DNA of 37,522 nt from Clostridia bacterium (GTDB taxonomy: Bacteria; Bacillota; Clostridia; Oscillospirales; CAG-272). Where the stretch lies: the NCBI GenBank assembly GCA_017504625.1, contig JAFVQU010000024.1, forward strand, positions 1-37,522, written 5' to 3'. The position numbers and the translations under genes were made by a program. How positions within the stretch are numbered: position 1 is the first letter of the stretch; every line of letters starts with the position of its first letter. Below the pieces are notes generated by a model. The model worked only from the letters and a program-made list of their open reading frames with translations, ran no database searches and had not been told where the DNA came from. Below, piece by piece: positions 1 to 6,922 of this stretch.

Positions 1-30
1 ACCTTTACCCTACTATTTTTACGGCAAATA

Positions 31-59
31 TTGAAAAACATCAGAAAATATGATATAAT
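31..59 (+). promoter_or_regulatory. Sigma-A promoter of the first gene
   Basis: TTGAAA (31-36), a 17-bp spacer and TATAAT (54-59), with an extended -10 TG at 51-52. Transcription would start near position 66, just before the ribosome binding site of the gene at 84. Confidence 0.8.
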
Positions 60-83
60 TTATTTGAGAAAGGCGGTGGATGT

Positions 84-605
84 ATGAAAAAACAATCAAT
101 AACCAAGCAAGATATACAGCGCGATCTGCTTGCTCTTCTAAACAAACGTAAAGCCGTTACTGTTTGGTTGACGTTCTTTCTGAGCATCTCGATTTTATGT
201 TACATTATGTATGCCGTTCTTTATGCAAATGGAGTTTATTTGCCGCCTCGTCACCTTACTTTTGTAAGTCCAACGGCGGTAATGATTATTGCGCCTGTAA
301 TTATACTGTTTATATTCGGATTTCTTCTTTGCTATTATTACTTGAAATTCTTTGCAATTAAAACCGGAAGATTTAGCGTTAGCAAAGAAAAACTATATCA
401 AAAAGGCCAAGAGCTAAAAAGTTACTATCGACGTATAGAACAGGAGAATGCGTTGTATTTCCGTAGCGGAAGAATTGTGGTCAACGACAAGGTTTATTCG
501 TATTCAAAAGTCGATGATTCCTTTTACCTTGTTAAATTAAAATCTTCAAAAACACCTTTTTTCGCATATCATACGAATTTTTATGAAATAAATGATGTTT
601 TATGA
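84..605 (+). CDS. Small two-helix membrane protein of unknown function
   Basis: The product is 173 residues and I do not recognise a named family. Two hydrophobic segments, at about residues 27-50 and 63-90, are followed by a soluble C-terminal domain of about 80 residues rich in Tyr and Lys. This layout (two helices, then a small cytoplasmic beta-rich domain) resembles YcxB-like proteins, but that is only a guess. The ATG at 84 is preceded by AAAGGCGGTG at good spacing and by a strong promoter. A strong terminator follows at 633-670, so the gene is a single transcription unit. Confidence 0.8.
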   Translation: MKKQSITKQDIQRDLLALLNKRKAVTVWLTFFLSISILCYIMYAVLYANGVYLPPRHLTFVSPTAVMIIAPVIILFIFGFLLCYYYLKFFAIKTGRFSVSKEKLYQKGQELKSYYRRIEQENALYFRSGRIVVNDKVYSYSKVDDSFYLVKLKSSKTPFFAYHTNFYEINDVL

Positions 606-632
606 GTGGCATCTTTTTTGTCAACACACCTC

Positions 633-670
633 AAAAAGAAAAGCACTTCGCAAGAAGTGCTTTTCTTTTT
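633..670 (+). terminator. Intrinsic terminator, possibly bidirectional
   Basis: A perfect 17-bp stem (633-649 with 654-670) closes a GCAA loop. The outer part is A-rich on the left and T-rich on the right, so it ends the upstream gene with a U-tract and could work on both strands. Confidence 0.9.
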
Positions 671-755
671 AACACGGCATTATTAAAATCGAATGCTATA
701 CGCGGAACAATTTCTCCCTGATACAGCGTTATATCCTCCTCTTGCATTTATGCAC

Positions 756-784
756 TTGACTCAAAATCGCTTGTGTGCTATAAT
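756..784 (+). promoter_or_regulatory. Sigma-A promoter of the MFS gene
   Basis: TTGACT (756-761), a 17-bp spacer and TATAAT (779-784), with TG at 776-777 (extended -10). It lies inside the longest open frame, which begins at 693, and so shows that translation must start downstream of about 790. Confidence 0.88.
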
Positions 785-824
785 GATTCCTAACAATATG
801 GGTATGCAAGAAAGGCAATGGCTT

Positions 825-2045
825 ATGCAAAGAAAGCTATGGAATAAGGATTTTATCCTGTTACTTCAAGGTAACGCGGTCAGCACGATCGGCGACGTGA
901 TGTATAGCATCGCGATAGGCTACTGGGTATATCAAACGACAGGCTCAACGGCACTGATGGGTATTATGTCGTCTATCTCTATGTTAGTCACGATGTTTCT
1001 ATCGCCTTTCTGCGGCAGTATAGTGGATAAATGCAACCGAAAATGGCTGATCGTTTGTATAGATATTGCGCAAGGCATAATTATGCTGTCAGTCGGTGTG
1101 CTTGCATATCTTAACGCTTTAAATGTTCCATTCGTGCTTGTTGCCGCGTTTTTGGCGGCATTTGGAAGCGTGTTTTATTCCCCTGCGATCAGCACCTTAA
1201 TGATAGACATAATCCCGCGCGACGATATGGTACGCGGTCAGTCGATACATTCGGGTACCGTGTCACTTATCGACCTCGTCGGCTCGGCGTTTAGCGGAGC
1301 TATGGTTGCCTTTTTCGGTGTTCCATTGATCGTCGTTATTAACGGAATAAGCAATCTCTATTCCGCATTTACCGAATTTTTTATTCGTGTTCCAAAAACA
1401 GTCCAGCAGGAAACACCCGTTACTGTTCGCGGAGTATTGACCGATACCCTTGCCGCCGTGAAAACGATTCTGTCTGACGGCTGCCTGAAAGTATTTGTTC
1501 CTTGCGCACTGATCATCAATCTACTTGCCGCGGGAGCCTTTTCTCTTATGCTTCCGTTCTGTATGGAAAAGGACTTTACCGTTGATATGTACGGATATTT
1601 GGTCTCCATATATTCGGCGGCGTGTCTGATTGCAGTTCTGATGCTCGGAATCGTAAAGCTAAAGCCCAAAACACAATTTTGGTTTATGGCTCTTGGATTT
1701 ACGCTTTCTACCGTGTTTATGATATCCGCGTATTTTTCTTCCAACTTTGTTCCAATGTGCATATTCGCATTTGCGGCAGGATTTCTGAATTGCATCGGCA
1801 ATACCATATTCAGCGCATCAATGATGCTTGCGTTACCCGAGCAAAACCGAAGCGCAATACTTGGAGCCTTTCGTTCGGCAACTGTTGGCGGCTCTGCACT
1901 GTCTGCCCTCGTTTACGGCTTCCTCGGTGAGTTCTTCCCTTTGTATATTCTCTTTGCAATAGGCTGCGCTATATCGTTGCCCGTTATGATATTCCTATGC
2001 TTTCATCCGAGGATCAAGAGCTTCATTCAAAACTGTAAGGAATAA
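825..2045 (+). CDS. MFS efflux transporter, DHA3/MFS_3 type
   Basis: The product is a 406-residue integral membrane transporter with about 12 hydrophobic helices, the usual size for the DHA3 (drug:H+ antiporter-3, macrolide/enterobactin exporter-like) group. A motif-A loop, GSIVDKCNRK, lies between helices 2 and 3. The open frame extends back to 693, but a consensus promoter at 756-784 falls within that extension. Of the later in-frame ATGs (798, 804, 825), only 825 has a good ribosome binding site (AAGAAAGG, about 9 nt upstream), and it gives an N-terminus beginning MQRKLWNKDF, typical of the family. It is a single-gene unit ending in a terminator. Substrate is unknown; drug or siderophore export is an inference from family. 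Confidence 0.88.
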   Translation: MQRKLWNKDFILLLQGNAVSTIGDVMYSIAIGYWVYQTTGSTALMGIMSSISMLVTMFLSPFCGSIVDKCNRKWLIVCIDIAQGIIMLSVGVLAYLNALNVPFVLVAAFLAAFGSVFYSPAISTLMIDIIPRDDMVRGQSIHSGTVSLIDLVGSAFSGAMVAFFGVPLIVVINGISNLYSAFTEFFIRVPKTVQQETPVTVRGVLTDTLAAVKTILSDGCLKVFVPCALIINLLAAGAFSLMLPFCMEKDFTVDMYGYLVSIYSAACLIAVLMLGIVKLKPKTQFWFMALGFTLSTVFMISAYFSSNFVPMCIFAFAAGFLNCIGNTIFSASMMLALPEQNRSAILGAFRSATVGGSALSALVYGFLGEFFPLYILFAIGCAISLPVMIFLCFHPRIKSFIQNCKE

Positions 2046-2054
2046 TATATTTTT

Positions 2055-2081
2055 AAAAACACCGCAAAAGCGGTGTTTTTT
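2055..2081 (+). terminator. Intrinsic terminator of the MFS gene
   Basis: The stem AAAACACCGC / GCGGTGTTTT closes a 4-nt A-rich loop and is followed by a T-tract. Confidence 0.9.
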
Positions 2082-2102
2082 GTTGTGAAAGAATATATTT
2101 CA

Positions 2103-2131
2103 TTGACTTTTCATCTTTTCCATGATAAAAT
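2103..2131 (+). promoter_or_regulatory. Upstream promoter of the YitT gene
   Basis: TTGACT (2103-2108), a 17-bp spacer and TAAAAT (2126-2131), with extended -10 TG. Its -10 region shares an identical 17-bp stretch (2122-2138) with the promoter of the SDR gene (3180-3196). Confidence 0.6.
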
Positions 2132-2168
2132 TAAAACATAAAGATTCAAGGCAGTACAGCCAAAAAAC

Positions 2169-2197
2169 TTGACTATTTCCTCATTTTGTGGTAAAAT
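2169..2197 (+). promoter_or_regulatory. Proximal promoter of the YitT gene
   Basis: TTGACT (2169-2174), a 17-bp spacer and TAAAAT (2192-2197), with TG at 2189-2190. It would start transcription near 2204, about 25 nt before the start codon. Confidence 0.75.
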
Positions 2198-2229
2198 AAA
2201 AAAGTTAAGTACTTAATTGAGGTATCAAA

Positions 2230-3087
2230 ATGACAAAATCGGTTTTTCTGAGAAATCTCAGAGATTACATAATCATTACGCTCGGTGCTTTGGCATCGGC
2301 GGCGGCAATATTTTTCTTTATGCTGCCGTCAAACGTTGCAATAGGAAGTGCCTCCGCGCTTGCCATGGTACTGAATAACTTTATTCCCATTCCAATATCC
2401 GTGCTCAATCTTCTTATCAACGTAGTTCTTCTGATTATCGGATTTATTCTTGTCGGCTCGGAATTTGGCGTAAAAACGGTGTACGTTTCAATTATGGTTC
2501 CCTTCTTTATGTGGATATTGGAGCAGTCTTTCCCTAATTTTAAGTCTTTAACAAACGATCCTTTGCTTGACGTATTGTGCTACGTTCTCATCGTAGGCAT
2601 GGCAATGGCAGTCTTGTTTTCCACAAACGCATCGTCGGGCGGACTTGACATTATCGCAAAGATCATGAACAAATATTTCAGAATAGAGCTTGGAAAAGCA
2701 GGCGCCATAGTCGGTGTTGCGGTTGCGTTGACTTCGGCATTTTGCTCTGACACCAAGACTGTTATTCTCAGCGTTCTCGGTACGTACTTTGGCGGCGTTG
2801 TGGTTGACCATTTTATTTTCGGTCTTAACATCAAGCGAAAGGTTTGCGTAATTTCAGAAAAGCTCGACGTCATCGTCGACTATATTCTGCACGAGCTGCA
2901 TAGCGGCGCGACATTGTACGATAATACAGGCGCGTACAACAACATATCGGGAAAAGAGGTCATCGCGATAGTTGATAAGAACGAATACCGCAAGCTGATG
3001 GAATTTATACGCAAGACAGATCCCAAAGCATTTGTAACCGTATATTCGGTAAGCGAGATACGATATCAGCCGAAGAGTAAGAAATAA
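2230..3087 (+). CDS. YitT family membrane protein (DUF161 + DUF2179)
   Basis: The product is 285 residues, the standard length of YitT-type proteins. The first two thirds contain about five hydrophobic segments with the family-typical SSGGLDIIAKI stretch at about 136-146. The last third (from about residue 200) is a soluble DUF2179-like domain (SGKEVIAIVDKNEYRKL). The biochemical role of YitT proteins is not established; DUF2179 is a small sensor-like cytoplasmic domain. The start at 2230 has TTGAGG 7-8 nt upstream. Two promoters precede it and the gene appears to stand alone. Confidence 0.9.
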   Translation: MTKSVFLRNLRDYIIITLGALASAAAIFFFMLPSNVAIGSASALAMVLNNFIPIPISVLNLLINVVLLIIGFILVGSEFGVKTVYVSIMVPFFMWILEQSFPNFKSLTNDPLLDVLCYVLIVGMAMAVLFSTNASSGGLDIIAKIMNKYFRIELGKAGAIVGVAVALTSAFCSDTKTVILSVLGTYFGGVVVDHFIFGLNIKRKVCVISEKLDVIVDYILHELHSGATLYDNTGAYNNISGKEVIAIVDKNEYRKLMEFIRKTDPKAFVTVYSVSEIRYQPKSKK

Positions 3088-3180
3088 TACATATTTAAAA
3101 GCATTTTGAAAAAGCTGCTTTTTCTTTTCCCATAATATAAGTGTTAGGTGACTAAATCACGGATTTTATCCTGTCAAATA

Positions 3181-3189
3181 TGATAAAAT
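3181..3189 (+). promoter_or_regulatory. Extended -10 promoter of the SDR gene
   Basis: TGaTAAAAT at 3181-3189, with no convincing -35 hexamer. The surrounding 17 bp (3180-3196) are identical to those of the upstream YitT promoter. Confidence 0.5.
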
Positions 3190-3232
3190 TAAAACAAAAA
3201 AATACAAATCTATATTAAACGGAGGATCGATT

Positions 3233-4033
3233 ATGAGTTTTCTGAAAAACAAAACAGCTATAATTACGGGTGCGGGATACGCAAAGCTTTCCGACGGCAG
3301 ATGCGGCTCTATCGGCTACGGTATTGCAACAGCATACGCCAAGGAGGGCGCAAACCTCGTTATCACGGGCAGAAACGTCAAAAAGCTTGAGGACGCTAAG
3401 GAAGAGCTTGAGCGTCTTTACGGCATAGAAGTTCTTGCAATTCCCGCCGATATATCATCGGGAGCAAACAATGAGGAAACCGCGCAGAAGGTAGTCAAAA
3501 TGGCTATTGAGAAATTTGGAAGGATCGACGTGCTTATCAACAATGCTCAGGCATCGGCGTCGGGTGTAACTATTCAGGATCACACAACCGAGCAGTTTGA
3601 CCTTGCGATATATTCGGGACTATACGCAACATTCCATTATATGAAGGCTGCATTCCCCTACTTAAAGGAAACGCAAGGAAGCATTATAAACTTCGCTTCG
3701 GGCGCGGGACTTTTCGGAAACTTCGGTCAGTGCGCGTACGCGGCGGCAAAGGAAGGCATACGCGGTCTTTCGCGAGTAGCGGCAACCGAATGGGCACAGT
3801 ACGGAATAAATACAAACGTTATATGTCCTCTCGCTTGGACGGCGCAGCTTGAGAAATTTGAGCAGGCGTATCCCGAGGCGTTCAAGGCAAACGTTAAAAT
3901 GCCTCCCGCGGGACATTTTGGCGACCCCGAGCGCGAGATCGGACGCGTCTGCGTTCAGCTTGCTTCACCCGATTTCAAGTATATGAACGGCGAAACGCTC
4001 ACCCTTGAGGGCGGAATGGGGCTCAGACCTTAA
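3233..4033 (+). CDS. Short-chain dehydrogenase/reductase (SDR)
   Basis: The product is a 266-residue NAD(P)(H)-dependent oxidoreductase of the SDR superfamily. The Rossmann start KTAIITGAG is at residues 8-16, but the glycine-rich loop carries an insert before SIGYGIA, so it looks more like the enoyl-ACP-reductase (FabI-like) loop than the classical TGxxxGIG. The catalytic set is visible: Ser in NFASGAG, and Tyr and Lys in CAYAAAKEG (YxxxK). The usual NNAG is NNAQ. The C-terminus has the typical NGETLTLEGGMG. The start has GGAGG upstream. The substrate cannot be read from the sequence. Confidence 0.9.
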   Translation: MSFLKNKTAIITGAGYAKLSDGRCGSIGYGIATAYAKEGANLVITGRNVKKLEDAKEELERLYGIEVLAIPADISSGANNEETAQKVVKMAIEKFGRIDVLINNAQASASGVTIQDHTTEQFDLAIYSGLYATFHYMKAAFPYLKETQGSIINFASGAGLFGNFGQCAYAAAKEGIRGLSRVAATEWAQYGINTNVICPLAWTAQLEKFEQAYPEAFKANVKMPPAGHFGDPEREIGRVCVQLASPDFKYMNGETLTLEGGMGLRP

Positions 4034-4043
4034 AAGCAAGAAA

Positions 4044-4074
4044 ACCTATCTTCCCGAATTACGAGAAGATAGGT
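4044..4074 (+). terminator. Hairpin after the SDR gene
   Basis: ACCTATCTTC pairs with GAAGATAGGT (10 bp). Only a weak T-rich tail follows, so termination may be partial. Confidence 0.55.
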
Positions 4075-4122
4075 CTTGATTAAATCGTGCGTTTCATGTC
4101 AAAAATACAGCATTGATACGGT

Positions 4123-4135
4123 GTGACACAGTCAC
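4123..4135 (+). promoter_or_regulatory. Operator-like palindrome upstream of fprA
   Basis: GTGAC-ACA-GTCAC is a perfect inverted repeat ending 10 bp before the -35 element of the fprA promoter. It resembles a CRP/FNR-family half-site pair (TGTGA...TCACt). A regulator is inferred only from position and symmetry. Confidence 0.35.
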
Positions 4136-4145
4136 TAAAAAAATA

Positions 4146-4174
4146 TTGACAGACAAGATCAGATGTGGTATGAT
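4146..4174 (+). promoter_or_regulatory. Sigma-A promoter of the fprA unit
   Basis: TTGACA (4146-4151), a 17-bp spacer and TATGAT (4169-4174), with TG at 4166-4167. Confidence 0.85.
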
Positions 4175-4210
4175 GAGCGTGACGATAAATTATGACCAAA
4201 GAGGTATTAA

Positions 4211-5365
4211 ATGAGAATTACTGACGACGTAAGATATATCGGTGTCAATGACCGACAAATTGACCTTTTTGAAGGACAGTATCCCGTGCCCGACGGTATG
4301 GCGTACAATTCGTACGTTATTATCGACGAGCAGATCGCGGTGCTTGATACGGTCGATATCGGATTTACCGACGAGTGGCTTGTAAACCTTGAGCGCGAGC
4401 TTGAGGGCAGGCTTCCGGATTATCTGATAATTCAACATATGGAGCCCGATCACTCGGCAAGCATAGCAAGATTTACCGACAAATATCCTTTAGCAAAGAT
4501 CGTTGCGACAGCAAAGGCATTTCCAATGATAAAGGGCTTCTTTGGAAATGACTATGCGGACAGACAGATAGTTGCGGTAGAGGGCTTCAAGCTCTCGCTC
4601 GGCAAACACAATCTTACCTTTATAACCGCGCCTATGGTACATTGGCCTGAGGTTATGGTAACCTACGACGAATACGACAAGATTCTCTTCTCCGCAGATG
4701 CTTTCGGTAAATTCGGAGCGCTTGACTCCGAGGACGACGATTGGGCGTGTGAGGCAAGAAGATATTATTTCGGTATCGTAGGCAAATACGGTGTTCAGGT
4801 GCAGGCTCTTCTCAAGAAGGTAGGCGGTCTTGATATTAAGACAATATGCTCGCTCCACGGCCCTGTGCTTGATGATAATCTTGGTTACTATATCGGACTT
4901 TACAATACCTGGTCAAGCTACATGCCTGAGGAAGACGGTGTCCTTGTCGCGTACACATCGGTTTACGGTAATACACGACGCGCGGCAAAACTTCTTGCGG
5001 ACAAGCTTGAGGCTCTCGGCAACAAGGTAGTTCTTACCGATCTTGCACGCTGCGAGATTTTCGAAACGGTCGAGGATGCCTTCAGATACAGCAAGCTCGT
5101 TTTGGCTACAACGACCTATAACGGCGACATTTTCCCCTTTATGAAGCAATTTATCGATCATCTCACCGAGCGAAATTACTCAAACCGCACGGTAGGACTT
5201 ATTGAAAACGGAAGCTGGGCACCTATCGCGGCAAAAAAGATGCGTGAGATGTTTGAAAAAAGTAAAAATATCAACTTTACCGATACAACGGTGAAAATCA
5301 CGTCTGCTCTTAACGATGAGAGCATGGCGGCACTCGATTTTCTTGCAAAAGAGTTAACAAATTAA
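4211..5365 (+). CDS. fprA: Flavodiiron protein, A-type flavoprotein (FprA)
   Basis: The product is a 384-residue class-A flavodiiron protein, a soluble enzyme that reduces O2 to water and/or NO to N2O with electrons from rubredoxin. The N-terminal metallo-beta-lactamase-like domain carries all diiron ligands: HxExDH at residues 76-81 (HMEPDH), His144, Asp163 and His216. The C-terminal flavodoxin-like domain begins at about residue 245 with the FMN phosphate loop YTSVYGNTRRA. Length and domain order are standard. AGAGG precedes the ATG. Rubredoxin follows 40 bp downstream in the same direction, the classical partner arrangement in anaerobes. Confidence 0.96.
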   Translation: MRITDDVRYIGVNDRQIDLFEGQYPVPDGMAYNSYVIIDEQIAVLDTVDIGFTDEWLVNLERELEGRLPDYLIIQHMEPDHSASIARFTDKYPLAKIVATAKAFPMIKGFFGNDYADRQIVAVEGFKLSLGKHNLTFITAPMVHWPEVMVTYDEYDKILFSADAFGKFGALDSEDDDWACEARRYYFGIVGKYGVQVQALLKKVGGLDIKTICSLHGPVLDDNLGYYIGLYNTWSSYMPEEDGVLVAYTSVYGNTRRAAKLLADKLEALGNKVVLTDLARCEIFETVEDAFRYSKLVLATTTYNGDIFPFMKQFIDHLTERNYSNRTVGLIENGSWAPIAAKKMREMFEKSKNINFTDTTVKITSALNDESMAALDFLAKELTN

Positions 5366-5405
5366 AAAACACAAAATATAATTATATTAACGGAGGAAAT
5401 TAAAT

Positions 5406-5564
5406 ATGAAAAAGTACGTATGTGACGTTTGCGGATGGGAATATGACGAGGCAGTTGGCGATCCCGATAACGGTATTGCCGCCGGCACTAAGTTTGAGGA
5501 TCTTCCCGAGGATTTCGCGTGTCCCCTTTGCGGAGTAGGCAAGGATTCCTTCTCTGAAGCTTAA
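5406..5564 (+). CDS. Rubredoxin
   Basis: The product is a 52-residue one-iron electron carrier. It has the canonical pair CxxC (Cys6, Cys9; [10 protein letters not shown]) and CxxC (Cys39, Cys42; [10 protein letters not shown]), with the conserved aromatic and acidic residues of a full-length rubredoxin. GGAGG stands 8 nt before the ATG. It lies directly behind the flavodiiron gene and is the likely electron donor to it. The short length is normal for the family. Confidence 0.97.
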   Translation: MKKYVCDVCGWEYDEAVGDPDNGIAAGTKFEDLPEDFACPLCGVGKDSFSEA

Positions 5565-5575
5565 TTTAAACATTA

Positions 5576-5603
5576 ACGCTCCCGTCTGTATAGGCGGGAG
5601 CGT
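5576..5603 (+). terminator. GC-rich hairpin between rubredoxin and ZIP genes
   Basis: ACGCTCCCG pairs with CGGGAGCGT (9 bp). There is no T-tract, and the ribosome binding site of the next gene follows within a few bases. It could stabilise the upstream mRNA or act as a partial attenuator rather than a full terminator. Confidence 0.5.
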
Positions 5604-5618
5604 CGTATAGGAGTAAAT

Positions 5619-6371
5619 ATGCAACTTGTTTTGCTGACTGCTCTCGGTGTCGGCGGTGCGACTGTAATCGGAGCAATAATAGGCTTTATTTTTAAAAAAA
5701 TTTCGCACTCATTTTCAGATATCGTTCTATCCTTTGCAGCGGGTGTAATGCTTGCCGCAGCTGTGCTGGGGCTTGTCATTCCCTCTCTTGATTACGGTGG
5801 TAAGTACGGAATTATTATTACCGTAGCGGGTATTTTTGCCGGTGCGGTCTGCCTGAACGTGATAGATAAGCTCGTGCCTCATCTTCACAAGCTTGCGGGA
5901 ACGGATATTGAATCTCATAACAACCAAAATCTCAGTAAGGTATTGCTTTTCGTTACCGCGATAGCAATACATAATCTCCCCGAGGGTATTGCCGCGGGAG
6001 TTGGATTTGGATCGGGCGATACGTCGCAGGCGCTTATAATTGCCGGCGGTATCGCGCTTCAGAATATCCCCGAGGGTATGGTCATAATCGGACCTATGCT
6101 TGCCGCGGGAGTTAAACCGAGAAGAACCCTGATTATCGCTATGCTCACGGGAGTTGTTGAGATTGTCGGAACGCTTATCGGATACTTTGCAGTCAGCATA
6201 GCGTCGGCGATCCTGCCCTTTGCTCTTGCATTTGCGGGAGGCACGATGCTATACGTCATAAGCGACGAAATGATACCCGAAACACACGCTCACGGACACG
6301 AGCGCGGCGCAACGTATGCGCTTCTCGTCGGATTTTGCGTGATGCTTATAACCGACGTGCTTTTGGGATAA
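5619..6371 (+). CDS. ZIP family divalent metal transporter
   Basis: The product is a 250-residue integral membrane protein with about 8 hydrophobic helices. The signature ZIP helices 4 and 5 are clear: HNLPEGIAAGVGFG (about 113-126) and QNIPEGMVIIGPML (about 148-161), whose His, Asn and Glu residues bind the metal. ZIP proteins import Zn2+, Fe2+ and related ions. The start has TAGGAG about 7 nt upstream. It follows rubredoxin by 54 bp with only a hairpin between, so it may be read from the fprA promoter. An iron or zinc supply role next to iron proteins is an inference. Confidence 0.93.
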   Translation: MQLVLLTALGVGGATVIGAIIGFIFKKISHSFSDIVLSFAAGVMLAAAVLGLVIPSLDYGGKYGIIITVAGIFAGAVCLNVIDKLVPHLHKLAGTDIESHNNQNLSKVLLFVTAIAIHNLPEGIAAGVGFGSGDTSQALIIAGGIALQNIPEGMVIIGPMLAAGVKPRRTLIIAMLTGVVEIVGTLIGYFAVSIASAILPFALAFAGGTMLYVISDEMIPETHAHGHERGATYALLVGFCVMLITDVLLG

Positions 6372-6372
6372 T

Positions 6373-6407
6373 AAAAAGACCTGTTGCGATGCAACAGGTC
6401 TTTTTTT
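6373..6407 (+). terminator. Bidirectional intrinsic terminator
   Basis: AGACCTGTTGC pairs with GCAACAGGTCT with A- and T-tracts on either side. It ends the ZIP gene and also the convergent lipoprotein gene on the minus strand. Confidence 0.93.
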
Positions 6408-6418
6408 ATGTGCAATGA

Positions 6419-6802
6419 TTACTTTTTGTAGAATTTCAAACCGCCGATTTCGATATACTTACCGTCGTCGTCGCTGCCGGAATTGTAGGACTTTGTGCCG
6501 TCAAAGATTGCCTTTGCTCCTGCGTATGCAGCATCACCCAGCATGCTCTCACCCTCGGTTTCTTCCATGGTGAAGGTAATGGTCTTGTTGCCTTCGTCAT
6601 CCTTGCCCATCTCAAACTTACCCTTCATCTCGTAGCTCTGGGTAAAGCCCTTCCACGAAACGGTAACCTTGGAGCCGGAGAATTTAAGCGTGTAGTCGTC
6701 AGAGCCGTACTCACCGGAGGGACCTCCGCATGAAGCGAGAAGAACGCACATCATAACTGCAACGAGAGAGAGTGCAACGATTTTCATGATTGTCTTTTTC
6801 AT
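6419..6802 (-). CDS. Small lipoprotein of unknown function
   Basis: The product is a 127-residue predicted lipoprotein. Starting at 6802, the N-terminus is MKKTIMKIVALSLVAV followed by the lipobox LASC with Cys25. The open frame runs 26 codons further upstream, but AAAGGAG lies just ahead of the 6802 ATG and a perfect promoter lies inside the extension, so the shorter form is correct. The mature part is a beta-rich domain (SDDYTLKFSGSKVTVSWKG) with many Gly, Asp and Lys, similar in style to small extracytoplasmic domains of Clostridia. I recognise no precise family. Confidence 0.85.
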   Translation of the reverse strand: MKKTIMKIVALSLVAVMMCVLLASCGGPSGEYGSDDYTLKFSGSKVTVSWKGFTQSYEMKGKFEMGKDDEGNKTITFTMEETEGESMLGDAAYAGAKAIFDGTKSYNSGSDDDGKYIEIGGLKFYKK

Positions 6803-6838
6803 TTTGTCAATCTCCTTTATAGTTATTTCGGTAATATT

Positions 6839-6867
6839 ATTATATATCCTCTGTCCGATTTTGTCAA
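6839..6867 (-). promoter_or_regulatory. Sigma-A promoter of the lipoprotein gene
   Basis: On the minus strand, TTGACA (6867-6862), a 17-bp spacer and TATAAT (6844-6839): both hexamers are perfect consensus. Confidence 0.9.
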
Positions 6868-6922
6868 GGTTTATCGGCAAATTCTTTATTGTAGCAAAGC
6901 GAATTAAGAATTGCTTAAGATT

